Shown: positions 9,624-19,945 of the stretch, in pieces
Layout of the letters: each line of letters starts with the position of its first letter
Position numbering within the stretch: position 1 is the first letter of the stretch
NCBI GenBank assembly: GCA_033725935.1
Contig: MU867060.1
Span: 186,001-250,000 of the forward strand
DNA length: 64,000 nt
Direction of reading: 5' to 3'
Source of the DNA: Cladorrhinum sp. PSN259
Taxonomy: Eukaryota; Ascomycota; Sordariomycetes; Sordariales; Podosporaceae
The notes under the pieces: model-generated
What the model was told of the DNA's origin: nothing
Database searches by the model: none
What the model saw: only the letters and a program-made list of their open reading frames with translations
Translations under genes and position numbers: made by a program

Positions 9624-11018
9624 GGGTTAGCGCGTCCGCGTGCTGGCCGGAGAGTATTTCCAACATACCAGTCAGTCGTCCATGAGCGGGGAGAAACTTG
9701 ATAAAATGCGAGAAGAAGAAGTGAAAGTGTCGTTCCAGATCTCGTGAGGTTCTGAATCTGTCAGGTGCCGAAGGTTGAGAAGCCCAAAGCAGGGCTGAGA
9801 GGTCGTGTAACAATCCTGTGAGCGGTGCGGGGCTTGTAATGCATGCGTTTGGTGGCTGAGCTATCTCGAGCAGTGACTATTTTTGTCATTTTAAGAGGAC
9901 GTTGGAGTAAGCAGCTCGTTAAGCCTGCAGACTGAATTTGTGAATTTGAAGCTATTCAGAGTGACGTCTGAATAAAATTTCAATGAGTAATAAGTGGAGG
10001 GCGAATTTCCAAACGTGGCCCGATTCAACCGACCGCCGGCACGGAAACTGAACCCCTCCGGGCCCCGCCACCGAAACCTCGTCGTAGTGAACACAAAACT
10101 CTGATAATTGGTCATGATAAGCGTACAGGCGTTGAAATTAAGGTGTTATCTCGGAACCGGCCGGAAGAAGGGTCATGTTCCACCGTGTTCAGATTTCGAA
10201 ACCATTTGGTTGGTGCCAGGGTTTGCTGTGTTTTCTCAGCGAGCTGTCAAATATCATTTCTGCAGACAACAAAACGGCACAGCAAAGTGCTCAAGTGATA
10301 ACGAAAATGGATTATTGCAGGTGTGTGAAGCGAAAATACTTGTTTACCTACCATATCTGAAAATGTGTGAGAGGACCTGCCATTTCAAACGCTTATATGG
10401 TGTTTGGTGACTCTGTCAGTCTCTGTCAGTCTCGGCACTTCTCATTTCTGATCCCGAAACACAAAGCTTTGATGACTTGCATGTCGTGCCTTATCAGCTA
10501 CAACCAATGTGCGTCCGGGTAACTGGCTGTGTGATACTGAAAGGTAGGTGTGATTGGGAGCAATTTTGTGGCCCAGGCGAGCGGCCGTTGGTGGTCGCCC
10601 ATTCCCCGCAATATGTGGTGAGACCTGGGGGTTGCCAGTGCCAGTGTGGAAAAGGATGGCCAACTGCGTGTTGGTGGGAAACATACAGCTTTTCTCATCT
10701 TCGACACACAATATCATGTCACCCAATCAAATCGGCCGCCCCCAGGTCGGACACCCCGGGAAATGCATGTTCGCGGCAGGCTTCTCTCTTGGTCCCACGC
10801 TCCATTGCCTCACTCTTGCTTATTCTGTGCAATGGCCCATGCATCGAGCTGACTGAGGAACATCAGCACTGCCCAAAAAGGAAGATGCTTGCTCGGCTTG
10901 GCCCCAATAACCAACCCACCCCAGCCCCAACCTATCCATGGATCCAAAATCTTTTCTTGGTTGCCATATACCCAAAAATTAGCATTGCAATTACGGGGAT
11001 CGCCCTCATTACTCGAGT
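9624..11018. other. Gene-poor interval
   Basis: Upstream of the HET remnant and before the Ser/Thr-rich membrane protein. A 188-codon rightward frame at 10477-11043 overlaps other frames on both strands and has no signal peptide or motif. It could hide 5' exons of the next gene, which lacks an obvious signal peptide, but I could not support a join. A short doubled ctctgtcagt occurs at about 10411-10430. Confidence 0.4.
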
Positions 11019-12602
11019 ATGTCTACGGAAACCAGAAGTGTGACACTCACGACAACTTTTCCACCAGGACCAAGACCGTACCCCTATTCGGATTTGCGAT
11101 GCACGGTATCTAGCTCCATCACTGGATTCGTGATCCCTTCAGGATCAGAGTCGGCTTTGGATGTAGGCGCCGAGCCTAGTGGAAGTATCAAAACAATCAC
11201 ATGCCAGTTTACATTGGTTGTTGAGGGAGCTGCCTTTTCGCAAACATCGACGACTTCAACAACATCCACAGCATCCACAGCATCCTCAACATCGTCCACC
11301 ATCAGCGTGGTGACCTCAACCACTTTGTCAACCTTGATAACATCATCCACAAATGATTTGACAACTTCTACCACTCGGTCATCTTCAACACCGTCAACCA
11401 CTAGCACTCCCACAACTACCACCACGACCATGAATAATCATACAGGAAATTACGTGTCACCCTCACCATCACCCTCACCATCGTTGCCATCAGAGGCACA
11501 ATCAACATCACACAACAGCAGCCATGGACTTTCTGCCGGAGCTTTGGCAGGCATTGCTGTTGGGATTGCCATATTGGGACTTCTGGTTGGAGCAGCTGCG
11601 TCTTGGTGTATCCTATCGAGAAGACGACGTCGACAAAAAGAGTCTGATCTCTCTCATGATAAAACCCTAGTGACGCCGATGCTTCACCCCGGACCACCAA
11701 GCAAGATACTATCAACCCCTGGAGGCAGCTCAGCAGGCCCACCGCCTCCACTTAGAGCCAGAAGTGAACCCGACATATTCCTCCTGGATGGCACTAGCGA
11801 TAGCGAGATCACTTCAGAACTCGCCGCTCTCGGTCACCTTATTACCGACCATGTCGAGAACAACTATCATTTGCAACCAATCTACCAGGACCCAGCCATC
11901 ATCAGAGACTCATTATCAGGGCTTGGCCTAGACGACTGGACCCAGTCTTACATTGCCAACTTGTCTCTTGATCCCCGGAGTCGGCATATTGCAATACGAA
12001 GTCTGCTTGCACATGTCATATTCTCGGCACTCGACATCAGAAACACAGCAGGCCCTTCGTTACTACCAACTGAGGTCACGGCGTTTGTCAAATCGCTCCC
12101 ACCTAGCAAGTCTCTCGAACCTGGTACTCCCAGTAAGTTGACACCTGCCAGAACAGTGTTAATAGAACTTTTAATCTGATAGTAAACAGACGCCAAAGCT
12201 CTCGAAACGTGGCGACGATCATCGGCCTTTCTTCTACATGAGGCGAGGCAAAGCCAGGAGCGATCATCAGTGCCTCTGCCCGCGAGTATCACTCCGCAGA
12301 TTCAAAATCTCCAGGCTGCATTGGATGGTTTCTTGGGCTACTTCGTTCACGATGATAGCCGTGCACGATTCGACCAGAGTCGTAACTTGGACGGTGTTAT
12401 TCGTGAATGCGCTTCGCTCGGCTACATAATATTCTCACACTCGTGTGAGTGGCGATACTCCTTCCAAACCGAGTCCCGGAACGACATCGTGGTATTGCCC
12501 GGGCTTGAGAGGCTTGGTAGAAGAGAAGGGGAGATGTATGATTCTCCACGAGTGGTGGCATGGCCTATGGTGGTAGCCTGGCCTGTGGCTGTGGCAGTTT
12601 GA
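11019..12602 (+). CDS. Ser/Thr-rich single-pass membrane protein
   Basis: Two exons, 11019-12132 and 12190-12602, giving 508 residues. Residues 1-75 form a small domain with two cysteines, followed by about 60 residues that are almost only Ser and Thr (likely O-mannosylated), a SPSPSPS stretch, and one hydrophobic segment at about 173-199 (AGALAGIAVGIAILGLLVGA) followed by the stop-transfer sequence SRRRRRQK. The cytoplasmic half (about 300 residues) includes a helical region (LAALGHLITDHVENNY) that continues across the intron into a region of ordinary globular composition. The layout resembles fungal wall-stress sensors and related surface proteins, but no WSC or MID2 domain was seen. No signal peptide is visible at ATG 11019, so a 5' exon may be missing. 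It is expected at the plasma membrane. Confidence 0.7.
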
Positions 12603-12958
12603 TATTGCTGCGAGATGGGTGGAAAATCTATTGAGAGGAGAGAGTTTAAAAGTTTCAGATGTAATTGTTAATTTTTATTGTGGTCAGAATCATAGACTCT
12701 GCTGCACGTCGTGAGTGCCTTTACCCTTCCAGCCCCGATCGGTAGCCAGCATATTTGCCTGTTATGATTTTCAAAATCATAGATACCATCGTTCTTATGA
12801 CGCCTTGATCAGATGTGCGATCTGAAGGAATGTTTTCTTCTCTAAACTGTATTGGAGAGTGATGACGTTACGACTCTGCATTGGAGACGCGGGTTTTGCA
12901 GGGGACGGCAACTGCTTTCAAGCAACAACGTCATCGACTTACACAACGAGGAGGTAGG

Positions 12959-12965
12959 TATAAAT
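12959..12965 (+). promoter_or_regulatory. TATA box of the dehydrogenase gene
   Basis: TATAAAT lies 83 bases before ATG 13048 and is followed by a C/A-rich leader, as in strongly expressed fungal genes. The whole 5' interval 12603-13047 otherwise holds only the 3' end of the preceding gene and no other feature. Confidence 0.5.
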
Positions 12966-13047
12966 CCACCAAACAGCCTGCCTCGCAACTATCATTCACT
13001 CTCTATTGTCAATTTTTAAATTTCAAGAATTATCAATTCTAGCAATA

Positions 13048-14521
13048 ATGGTCGCCGAAAATCTCACAGCAAAACTGGCCGAAACGGCACTGGGTCACGA
13101 CGACCAGAACAAGGCAGCACACACAGACATCTCAAACCCTGCTCGCGATGGAGGTGAATGGGCAGACCCCAGCGGGGAGAAGATGAAGGCCCTGGCCTGG
13201 ATGGGCAAGAACGACGTCCGAGTGATCGAGACAGCCAAACCCAGAATCGTCGACGACCACGACGTCATCGTCAAAGTAACCGGCGCCACGGTCTGCGGTA
13301 GCGATGTTCATCTCATGCACGGCGTCGTCGTGCAGGTCGAAAAGGGCGACGTCTTGGGGCATGAGTTCATCGGTGTGGTCGAGTCGGTCGGCCCGGCAGT
13401 CACGAAACTCTCGCCTGGAGATCGGGTCGTCAACAGCTTTTGCATTTCGTGCGGCGAGTGTGAGTTTTGCAAGCGGAAGCTGACGACTGCTTGTGAGAAA
13501 ACGAACGCATCGGCAGTGCACGCGAAGCTATATGGTAATAGAATGGGCGGTATCTTTGGGTATGCGCACCTGACGGGCGGGTATGCAGGTGGACAGGCCG
13601 AGTTCGTGAGGGTGCCGCTGGCTGAGAATAACTTGTTGAAAGTGCCGCATAGCCTGCCTGACGAGAAGGCTCTGTGGCTGTCGGATGTGCTGCCTACTTC
13701 TTTCCACGCTGTTGATTACACGGGTGTGAAGGAGGGAGATACGGTGGCTATTTGGGGGCTGGGGCCTATCGGGTTCATGGCTTGTTACTGGGCGAAGATG
13801 CGTGGAGCGAAGCGTGTCATTGGGATTGATAATAACTGGCGGACTGAGTATGCGAATGAGAAGATCCCCGGGGTTGAGACGATTGATTACAGTACTTTGA
13901 AGAGTGGGGAGACGGTGCCGACCAAGGTTCATGAGATGGTGCCGGGAGGTGTGGATGTCAGTATTGATGCTACTGGTGGAGAGTACGCTAAATCGTGGAC
14001 ACATAAGATCGAAATGAAGCTTGGTGCTGAGCAGGATACGAGTGAGATGGTCAATGAGTGTATCTACTCGACCAAGAAGTTTGGTACGGTTGGAATTATT
14101 GGTGATTATGTTGGCTGTAAGTGGAAGAAGCTATCCCTTTGCTGTGATTTGTTACTGATACTAGGGCTCACAGTCACGAATCACTTCAACATCGGTGCTC
14201 TCATGGAGCTCGGTATCAAGCTCGTCGGATGCGGTCAAGCTCCGGTACAAAAGTGTAAGTCTCACTACGGGCATAAACCACTCACAACTAGAATAGCAAG
14301 CTGACGTAACTTTTGATCTAGACTGGGAAATGTTACTCGACATGGTCGAGCATGGAACCGTCGATCCAACCATAATGTTGACACACAGGTTCAAGCTTGA
14401 AGACATCGCGAAGGCGTACACGATGCAGGAAAAGCGACAGGACGGATTGGTCAAGTGTTTTGTCGAGACACGGTTCTCTGCTAGGCGTGCTGATGGGACG
14501 CCTGAACTGACAGAACTGTAA
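13048..14521 (+). CDS. Zinc-dependent medium-chain dehydrogenase (alcohol / formaldehyde dehydrogenase type)
   Basis: Three exons: 13048-14116, 14174-14254 and 14322-14521, giving 449 residues. An N-terminal extension of about 45 residues precedes the GroES-like domain. Catalytic zinc ligands are Cys83 (VCGSDVH) and His105-Glu106 (GHEFIGVVE); structural zinc ligands are Cys135, 138, 141 and 149 (C-x2-C-x2-C-x7-C). The Rossmann motif GLGPIGFMACYW binds NAD(P). The large insert after DVSIDATGG (KIEMKLGAEQDTSEM) is typical of the glutathione-independent formaldehyde dehydrogenase subgroup. The second exon was placed at ACAG|TC because it gives DYVGFTNHFNIG, the usual family sequence; a nearer CTAG acceptor breaks it. 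The reaction is NAD(P)-linked alcohol/aldehyde oxidation; the exact substrate is unknown. A TATA box sits 83 bases upstream. Confidence 0.9.
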
Positions 14522-15021
14522 TCTGTGAGGGAGATGTACTCTTGTTCAGTTAATGAAATGATTCGAGGTCCAGGTTTGTAGACGCTTTTAATAACGATTA
14601 ATCGGCTCACAATTTCTGGCGTCCGGGACGAAGAAGTGATTATGGACAGCCCTTGGACGTATGAAAAAGAAGGTACATAAATTACCAATCCAGATCTAGT
14701 CTTCACTCCCATCAAGTCGGCCTGAGACTATGGCCGTACTGAAATTCCGTGGCGGCGTTTCCTTTCGGTGCAATTCATCATGTCTTCTTGACCGAGACAC
14801 CCTTAGCTTCCACATCCCATCCATCTTCTCCATTGAGAAAGAGGGCCGCTCGCAGCTCTCTTTTCAATACACATATCCCGTTCCAATTTCTGCTTGACTT
14901 AAGTCCACAGGATAGCGAACAGCGAAGTATCAGCAACAATATCATCTACCTATTTCTCACAGTCTACAGGTACACAATTCCCCCTTCCTCTCCAACCCCT
15001 TCTTCTTCTCTCGCATCCTAG
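14522..15021. other. Intergenic, with the missing 5' exon position of the broken zincin gene
   Basis: A pyrimidine-rich stretch (14980-15019, mostly C and T, ending CCTAG) looks like a 3' splice site for the next gene, and CTACAG|GTACAC at 14970 looks like a donor, but no ATG-headed exon with a signal peptide could be found upstream. Confidence 0.45.
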
Positions 15022-15960
15022 TCACCTGTGTCCTCGTCGAGCTTCCAAACGGCCCCTCCGAATCCAGGACTCAACGCTTCGGCAATCTACACTTTTGACC
15101 TCAACGGGGGATTAAACTCTCTACCGTACCCCGAGTATACCGTCTCTCAGTGGGCATTTAAAACAGTCCCGCAGGCGTGCTTTGACATGGTGGGTGACAG
15201 GGAGTGCGATCCGCATGATTTAGAGGTGTTTGATGTCAATTATGGTGATGTAAGTGTTTTCATCAATCTCTCAGATACCAAATCCAAATTTGAACTGTGT
15301 ATACCGTATGTAGTAGTACTAATGTTATGTACAGTGTCCCGGATATGCCAACGTAATTTGCAGATGCAACGACTCTCCCAGGTCAATTTGGGACGTTGCA
15401 GACGATCTCGGGTATGTCACTCATTCCAACCTCCTTATGTAAAGGGTATACTACTAAACGATTGAATGAAAAGACGAGTCCCAGTCAAAGCCCGCCAGTG
15501 GATAAACCACGTCAGCGCATTCAACGCCCCCAAATGCAGCGCCTACAGCGGGGGGAACCGCATCGCCATCTTAGGCAACTGCGTCGGGCGCGCGAGCGTG
15601 CCCATCCACGAAGTCGCGCACAGTCTAGACGGGTGGGCGGTGCACACCACGAACGGACTTCAGTACTCGAGCACCCCGGACTAGGAGAGAATAGTCGCAA
15701 ACAATAATTGCGTTCCCGATGGCTATTTGAAAACAAGGTGGAGTGAATCCTGGGCTCAGGTGGCTGTCATGGCTGCGTATCGCTTTAATGTTGGTTCGAT
15801 CTGGGATTTGGATTGGCTGCATGGCCGGACAGATGAGTCAAGTTATTGCGCAGACGCAGGGGATATTGAAGGTTGTGAATGGGCAGACTTTGTGATAGTC
15901 ATTGGCCTCAGGAGTGTGTTTTACCCCTTTCCATTTTTTGTCCATGTTGCTCCTTATTAA
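15022..15960 (+). pseudogene. Broken secreted zincin-like gene (paralogue of the gene at 33.9-35.2 kb)
   Basis: Three exons can be read: 15022-15249, 15335-15411 and 15474 onward. The product parallels the intact gene: QWAFKTVPQACFDM...DLEVFDVNYGD, CPGYANVICRCN, DLGRVPVKARQWINHV and the zinc motif IHEVAHSLDGW (HExxH). At 15682-15684 the frame meets TAG (STPD-stop), yet the same frame continues with clear family sequence (IVANNNCVPDGY, then ESWAQVAVMAAY) to at least 15913. A further exon after 16044 (GDRARNQGYCGG) may be the old C-terminus. There is no signal-peptide exon or start codon at the 5' end. Splice sites remain usable and codons are still conserved, so the break looks recent. The alternative is translational readthrough of the TAG, or a base error. 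Confidence 0.65.
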
Positions 15961-16655
15961 CCCTTACCCCTATTTTGTTTGTTTACTTTTTTTTTTCTCA
16001 CACTGAATTTTTGTAAAGTGGCTAACTTGGGGTTTTGAATTAGGCATATTGTTTATATGGGCGATAGGGCAAGGAACCAGGGGTACTGTGGTGGACTTGA
16101 TGAGAATGCAAGGGCTTTCACTGTAGACACCGCTCAGCAGGATACTGCCTTGGATCCTGAGGTTCACAGACATTTCAGGAGGATGAGAACTTCAGGATGC
16201 GTCATGTCATGCGGAGGAAGAGGCTGGGTTAGTCGTAGCGAAGCGGCTCATGAGTATCCAACCGAGGGCTGTTTGATCTTGTGCTCTGCCCACTGACCGT
16301 CCGGAACGGAGCCGGGGGCGGAGGTGTGGGGCCGGCTTTATCCACTTGGGTCCGGATGATGTCTTAAATTTTAGGAGCAGGCAGGGATTTCCTTCAATTT
16401 ATGAAACTTGTTTTTTATTCGTCAATTGAACGTGGAAACATGAAATGGTCTCGCAACATTTCGTGCTAAAATGGAATGCTCATCAACAGAAGAAAGCACG
16501 CAATACCAAGAGAGGCGACAAAGGCGTGAGCTTATCAGCTTATCGGCTGACCCACATCGGTGATATGTCGGACAACTGTCGGTCAATAAAATGTCACCTT
16601 TCCACCCTTCCAGTCCCTTTAATCAGTCCCAGCCAGCCAGTAATTACAGCCCAAT
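15961..16655. other. Possible last exon of the broken zincin gene, then 5' region of the FAD oxidoreductase
   Basis: A T-rich run (15988-15997) and TTTGAATTAG at about 16035-16044 could be an intron end before a 3' exon reading GDRARNQGYCGG up to about 16296. The rest is the upstream region of the gene starting at 16656. Nothing else was recognised. Confidence 0.4.
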
Positions 16656-18137
16656 ATGCCTCCAGTTACTTCAGCCCTCCGGCGCCAACATGTTTGCAAA
16701 ATCTACGCAGACGCTTCCATATTAATTCGTGCAGCGACTCGCCAATACCAAAAGTCTCCCTCAATACGTTTTGTGCGACTGAACCATCATGATTCAGCGC
16801 CTAAATCGGAGGGGCCAGTAAAGGCGGCTGCAATCGTTGTTGGTGCCGGTCCAGCCGGCATAGCAACAGTTGGAAATCTGCTCGAAACTATCAAGGACGG
16901 GAAAGTAATATGGATTGATAGAGAATTCAACGGCGGCCGTATCAACCGTGCTTACCGTGAAGTTCCTGGGTATGTTGGTTCTCGGCCCCTTTTCAAACCA
17001 TCACGAGTCAACTAATAATAATGGTAACTTAGCAACACAGCTGTCAAGCTCTTTGTTGATTATGCCAAGGCCGTTGAGCCATTCAGAGATATCTACGACT
17101 CTGCCGAAAAACCAAATGCCATCACCGCTCTTGAAGAGCTCCCTCAGGATGGGACCTGCTCCTTGAGCTACGCTGGCAACATGCTCAACTTCCTCACCAA
17201 AGAGCTGTTGAACCACCCACGTCTAATATCCCAAAAGGGAAACGCCAGGGGAGCGAAAAGGGGCACTGATGTATGGACCGTGACAACCGGTCCCGTCAAG
17301 CGCAGCCATGAAGCAGTACAACAATCCTCCGCCCCCCTCCTAATCTTCTGCACAGGCTCCCACCCAACAGAAGTCGAGGTTCCGCCACAACCACAGGAGC
17401 TACAACCTCTTCACAGATGTGAAAGACTCCCCTTAGACACAGCCCTAACCCCATCGACCCTATCCAACATCGCACGATTCGAACTTCAATACAAGATCAG
17501 GAAATACGGCGAAAAGGGTGGCCACCTAAAAATCGCAGTAATAGGCGGTTCGCACTCCGCCATACTGGTACTCATGAACCTCTGCGACATAGCAAAGCAG
17601 TACCCGCTAGGAACAGTCAGCATCAACTGGCTATGCCGCTCCGAGACGCTAAAATACGCCGAGCAGCGCGAGGGGTATATACTAAATGACAACACGGGCC
17701 TCAAGGGACAAGCGGCCAAGTTCGCGCGGGAAAATCTAGACGGAGACGCACTACACAATAGCTCCGCTGGCGTGTTTATTCATCGTCACTTACTCAAGGG
17801 TAACGAAGCAGAGCAACTGAAATCGGGTCTGTCGGAATGCGACTTTTACGTCCAGGCCATAGGCTACGAGAGGGATGCTCTCCCACAGACGAGCGTCGGG
17901 AGGAAATATCTGACTGATGAAGAAGGAGGGTTGATATCTACTTTGGAGATCGATCCCAGGACTGGGGCGATTGGGAAGCAAGCTGATGGGCTGTACGGTG
18001 CTGGTATTGCGTTTCCTGAGGAGGTAGATACACCTGAGGGAAAGAAGGAGATGGCGGTGGGGATGTGGAAGTTTATGACGTACTTAAAGAGGGTGGTGCC
18101 GGAGTGGGTTAAGGAAACGGGGGCTGATAAGAAGTAA
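16656..18137 (+). CDS. FAD/NAD(P)-binding oxidoreductase (single intron)
   Basis: Two exons, 16656-16969 and 17033-18137, giving 472 residues; the intron has ACTAATAA as branch site and TTAG acceptor. The first Rossmann motif VVGAGPAGIATVGNLL (GxGxxG at residues 63-68) is preceded by about 55 residues that are rich in Arg, Ser and Ala and nearly free of acidic residues, as in a mitochondrial presequence. WIDREFNGGRINRAYREVPG follows as the second FAD contact. A second nucleotide-binding motif AVIGGSHSAILVL lies mid-protein, and the C-terminal part has YVQAIGYERD and GLYGAGIAFPEE, typical of the last FAD segment. This resembles the pyridine nucleotide-disulphide/FMO-like group (Pyr_redox_3); no redox-active CxxC pair is seen. 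Substrate unknown. Confidence 0.8.
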
Positions 18138-18779
18138 GATACGAATACCGTTGGAATGTATTTGATGATATTAGCGGAAGCGTACATCTTTTAGCATTCA
18201 CAGCAAGCGCTTAGACAAGACCTACACCCCCTCCCATAGATTCGACAGAGCCTTGCGGGACTCCCATTGTGTTCGGGCGAAGGTAGCGCACTTGCCAAGT
18301 CATATGGGAGCAGTGCTGGCAACGCAAACTGCAACAAAGTGTGATTGTTAGAAATACTTGCATCATGCCACTCGGATGATGTACCGATTTCGTTTCATAA
18401 AGAATTGGGAAATCATCAAAGGTTCTGTTACCCTATGATCTAGACGGCACAAGCTAAACTGTTCGCATATTCTGAAGTATCTAACCGTGAGAAGAAGCGT
18501 GGGTTTAATGATACTCAACATAAATAGCTCTCGAGATGTTCAAGTTCAACCAGAAAGGGCTTGAAATATTCCGAGTTGTGGATGCTCTTGCCTTTGCCTT
18601 CTTTTCCGGGAAGCGGTTACGCCATACGCGACCGTCAGGATCCATAATCTTGTTTTCATTCTACTGTGATAAATTCAATCAAAACACTTCTCTCTGGTTG
18701 TTAAAGTGGATGGGTTCGGATTGAAGTGCCATTCGATCGAATTAGCTTTCATTGATCGCTCATTGTTGGCAGTAGATAG
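18138..18779. other. Intergenic
   Basis: 3' region of the FAD oxidoreductase and upstream of an uncertain open frame. No RNA gene, repeat or motif was recognised. Confidence 0.45.
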
Positions 18780-19301
18780 ATGTCAGCCGAGGTGCCCGAT
18801 TACGGCGAGCCACACGTGCTACGTACTTCAAGTCCGTTTCGGCATCCGGACAAGATCTTTGATCTTAACACCGGCCGCCTGAAAACTGCGAGATTCAAGA
18901 GTGGAAATATTGACATCCAGGTGGATACTCAATCGAGTTGGATAGCCTTATCGGACGATGAGGTATCAACGGTTGTGGATCCGCTAGCATTTTATGGGGA
19001 TTGCTTGCGGTCACCGCGTGGTTTTGTCGGATGGTCCAACCCGACAGTAAAAGCTTGTTTAGTATCTGTCTGTGCAGCGTTCCTTTCAATTTCCCGGTTC
19101 CCATCAAGCTCATCACTTTTGAAATTGAATGCCTTCGTATTACAATTCCTCTCGAATCAATTCACACAGTCACATTGGCACGAGTCCTCTCCAGCTGCTC
19201 GACCGCATTCCAACAACATGCTGAGTTCTTCAGCTTTCATTAGCCCCGGTCGAAAATCACCCGATCCGGAATTCTGGATCGGCCGCGTGATACAAAATTA
19301 A
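18780..19301 (+). CDS. Hypothetical 173-residue protein (uncertain)
   Basis: Open frame with ATG 18780 (MSAEVPDYGEP). The first 90 residues are of ordinary soluble composition (DTQSSWIALSDDEVSTVVDP); the rest is Ser/Phe-rich and less convincing, so the real gene, if any, may splice out near residue 90. I do not recognise it and there is no supporting motif or neighbour. Confidence 0.25.
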   Translation: MSAEVPDYGEPHVLRTSSPFRHPDKIFDLNTGRLKTARFKSGNIDIQVDTQSSWIALSDDEVSTVVDPLAFYGDCLRSPRGFVGWSNPTVKACLVSVCAAFLSISRFPSSSSLLKLNAFVLQFLSNQFTQSHWHESSPAARPHSNNMLSSSAFISPGRKSPDPEFWIGRVIQN

Positions 19302-19407
19302 AAAAAATCTTGAGTCTCGATCCCGGCTTCTGGTGTCTCGTCTGTTTGTTTCGCACCAACACCCCATCTGGCTTAGGTTGTGCCTTCAGCTGCCCACTAG
19401 TTGATCC

Positions 19408-19704
19408 CTACTTTCCCTCTTTGAGACGACCTGTCATGCGAGATCCCAACGCATCAGTCAGGTCGCTAAGGTCAGCATGATTTCTCGCCAATAGCGCACC
19501 GTAGTAAGGAAGCCACAAAACAATATCAATTTCACCGTCGTCCAGCTGATTGGCTTGTTCCTCAAGGAACATGTCAGTCACGCTTCTATTGTTCGGTGGA
19601 TGCACGCCACGCATGTGGCGTCCCCAGAAAAAACGACCAAAAAGCGTCTTTCTGGAAATTCGGGGTACCCCTGACATGCCGAGCCGCCGGACCTGGGCCT
19701 CCAT
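19408..19704 (-). CDS. Hypothetical 98-residue protein or gene fragment (uncertain)
   Basis: Minus-strand frame with ATG 19704. The sequence has a believable amphipathic and acidic part (LDDGEIDIVLWLPYYGAL, then DLSDLTDALGSRM), but no family I recognise. It lies tail-away from the WSC gene, which starts 240 bases to its right, so both could share a promoter, or this could be an exon of a degraded gene. Confidence 0.25.
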   Translation of the reverse strand: MEAQVRRLGMSGVPRISRKTLFGRFFWGRHMRGVHPPNNRSVTDMFLEEQANQLDDGEIDIVLWLPYYGALLARNHADLSDLTDALGSRMTGRLKEGK

Positions 19705-19945
19705 CGAGTGGAAACTATCGAAAGCTCCAATTTCCTCCTGCAGACATTAGCAAGGACGTGAGCTAGGCAGAACAAATCCGCACGAGATGGGAGCTAACAA
19801 CGGGGATGGGATTCTGAACGACGGCGACGGCCAAGGCCGATAGGGAAGATAAAAGGCCGTCCACTCCACCCCCCGTTGACTCTCGCAGCTCTTCAAGCCT
19901 CTAGAGTTTCTCCAAGCTCTCTAAACTTGTCAACAAGCCTCAGAG

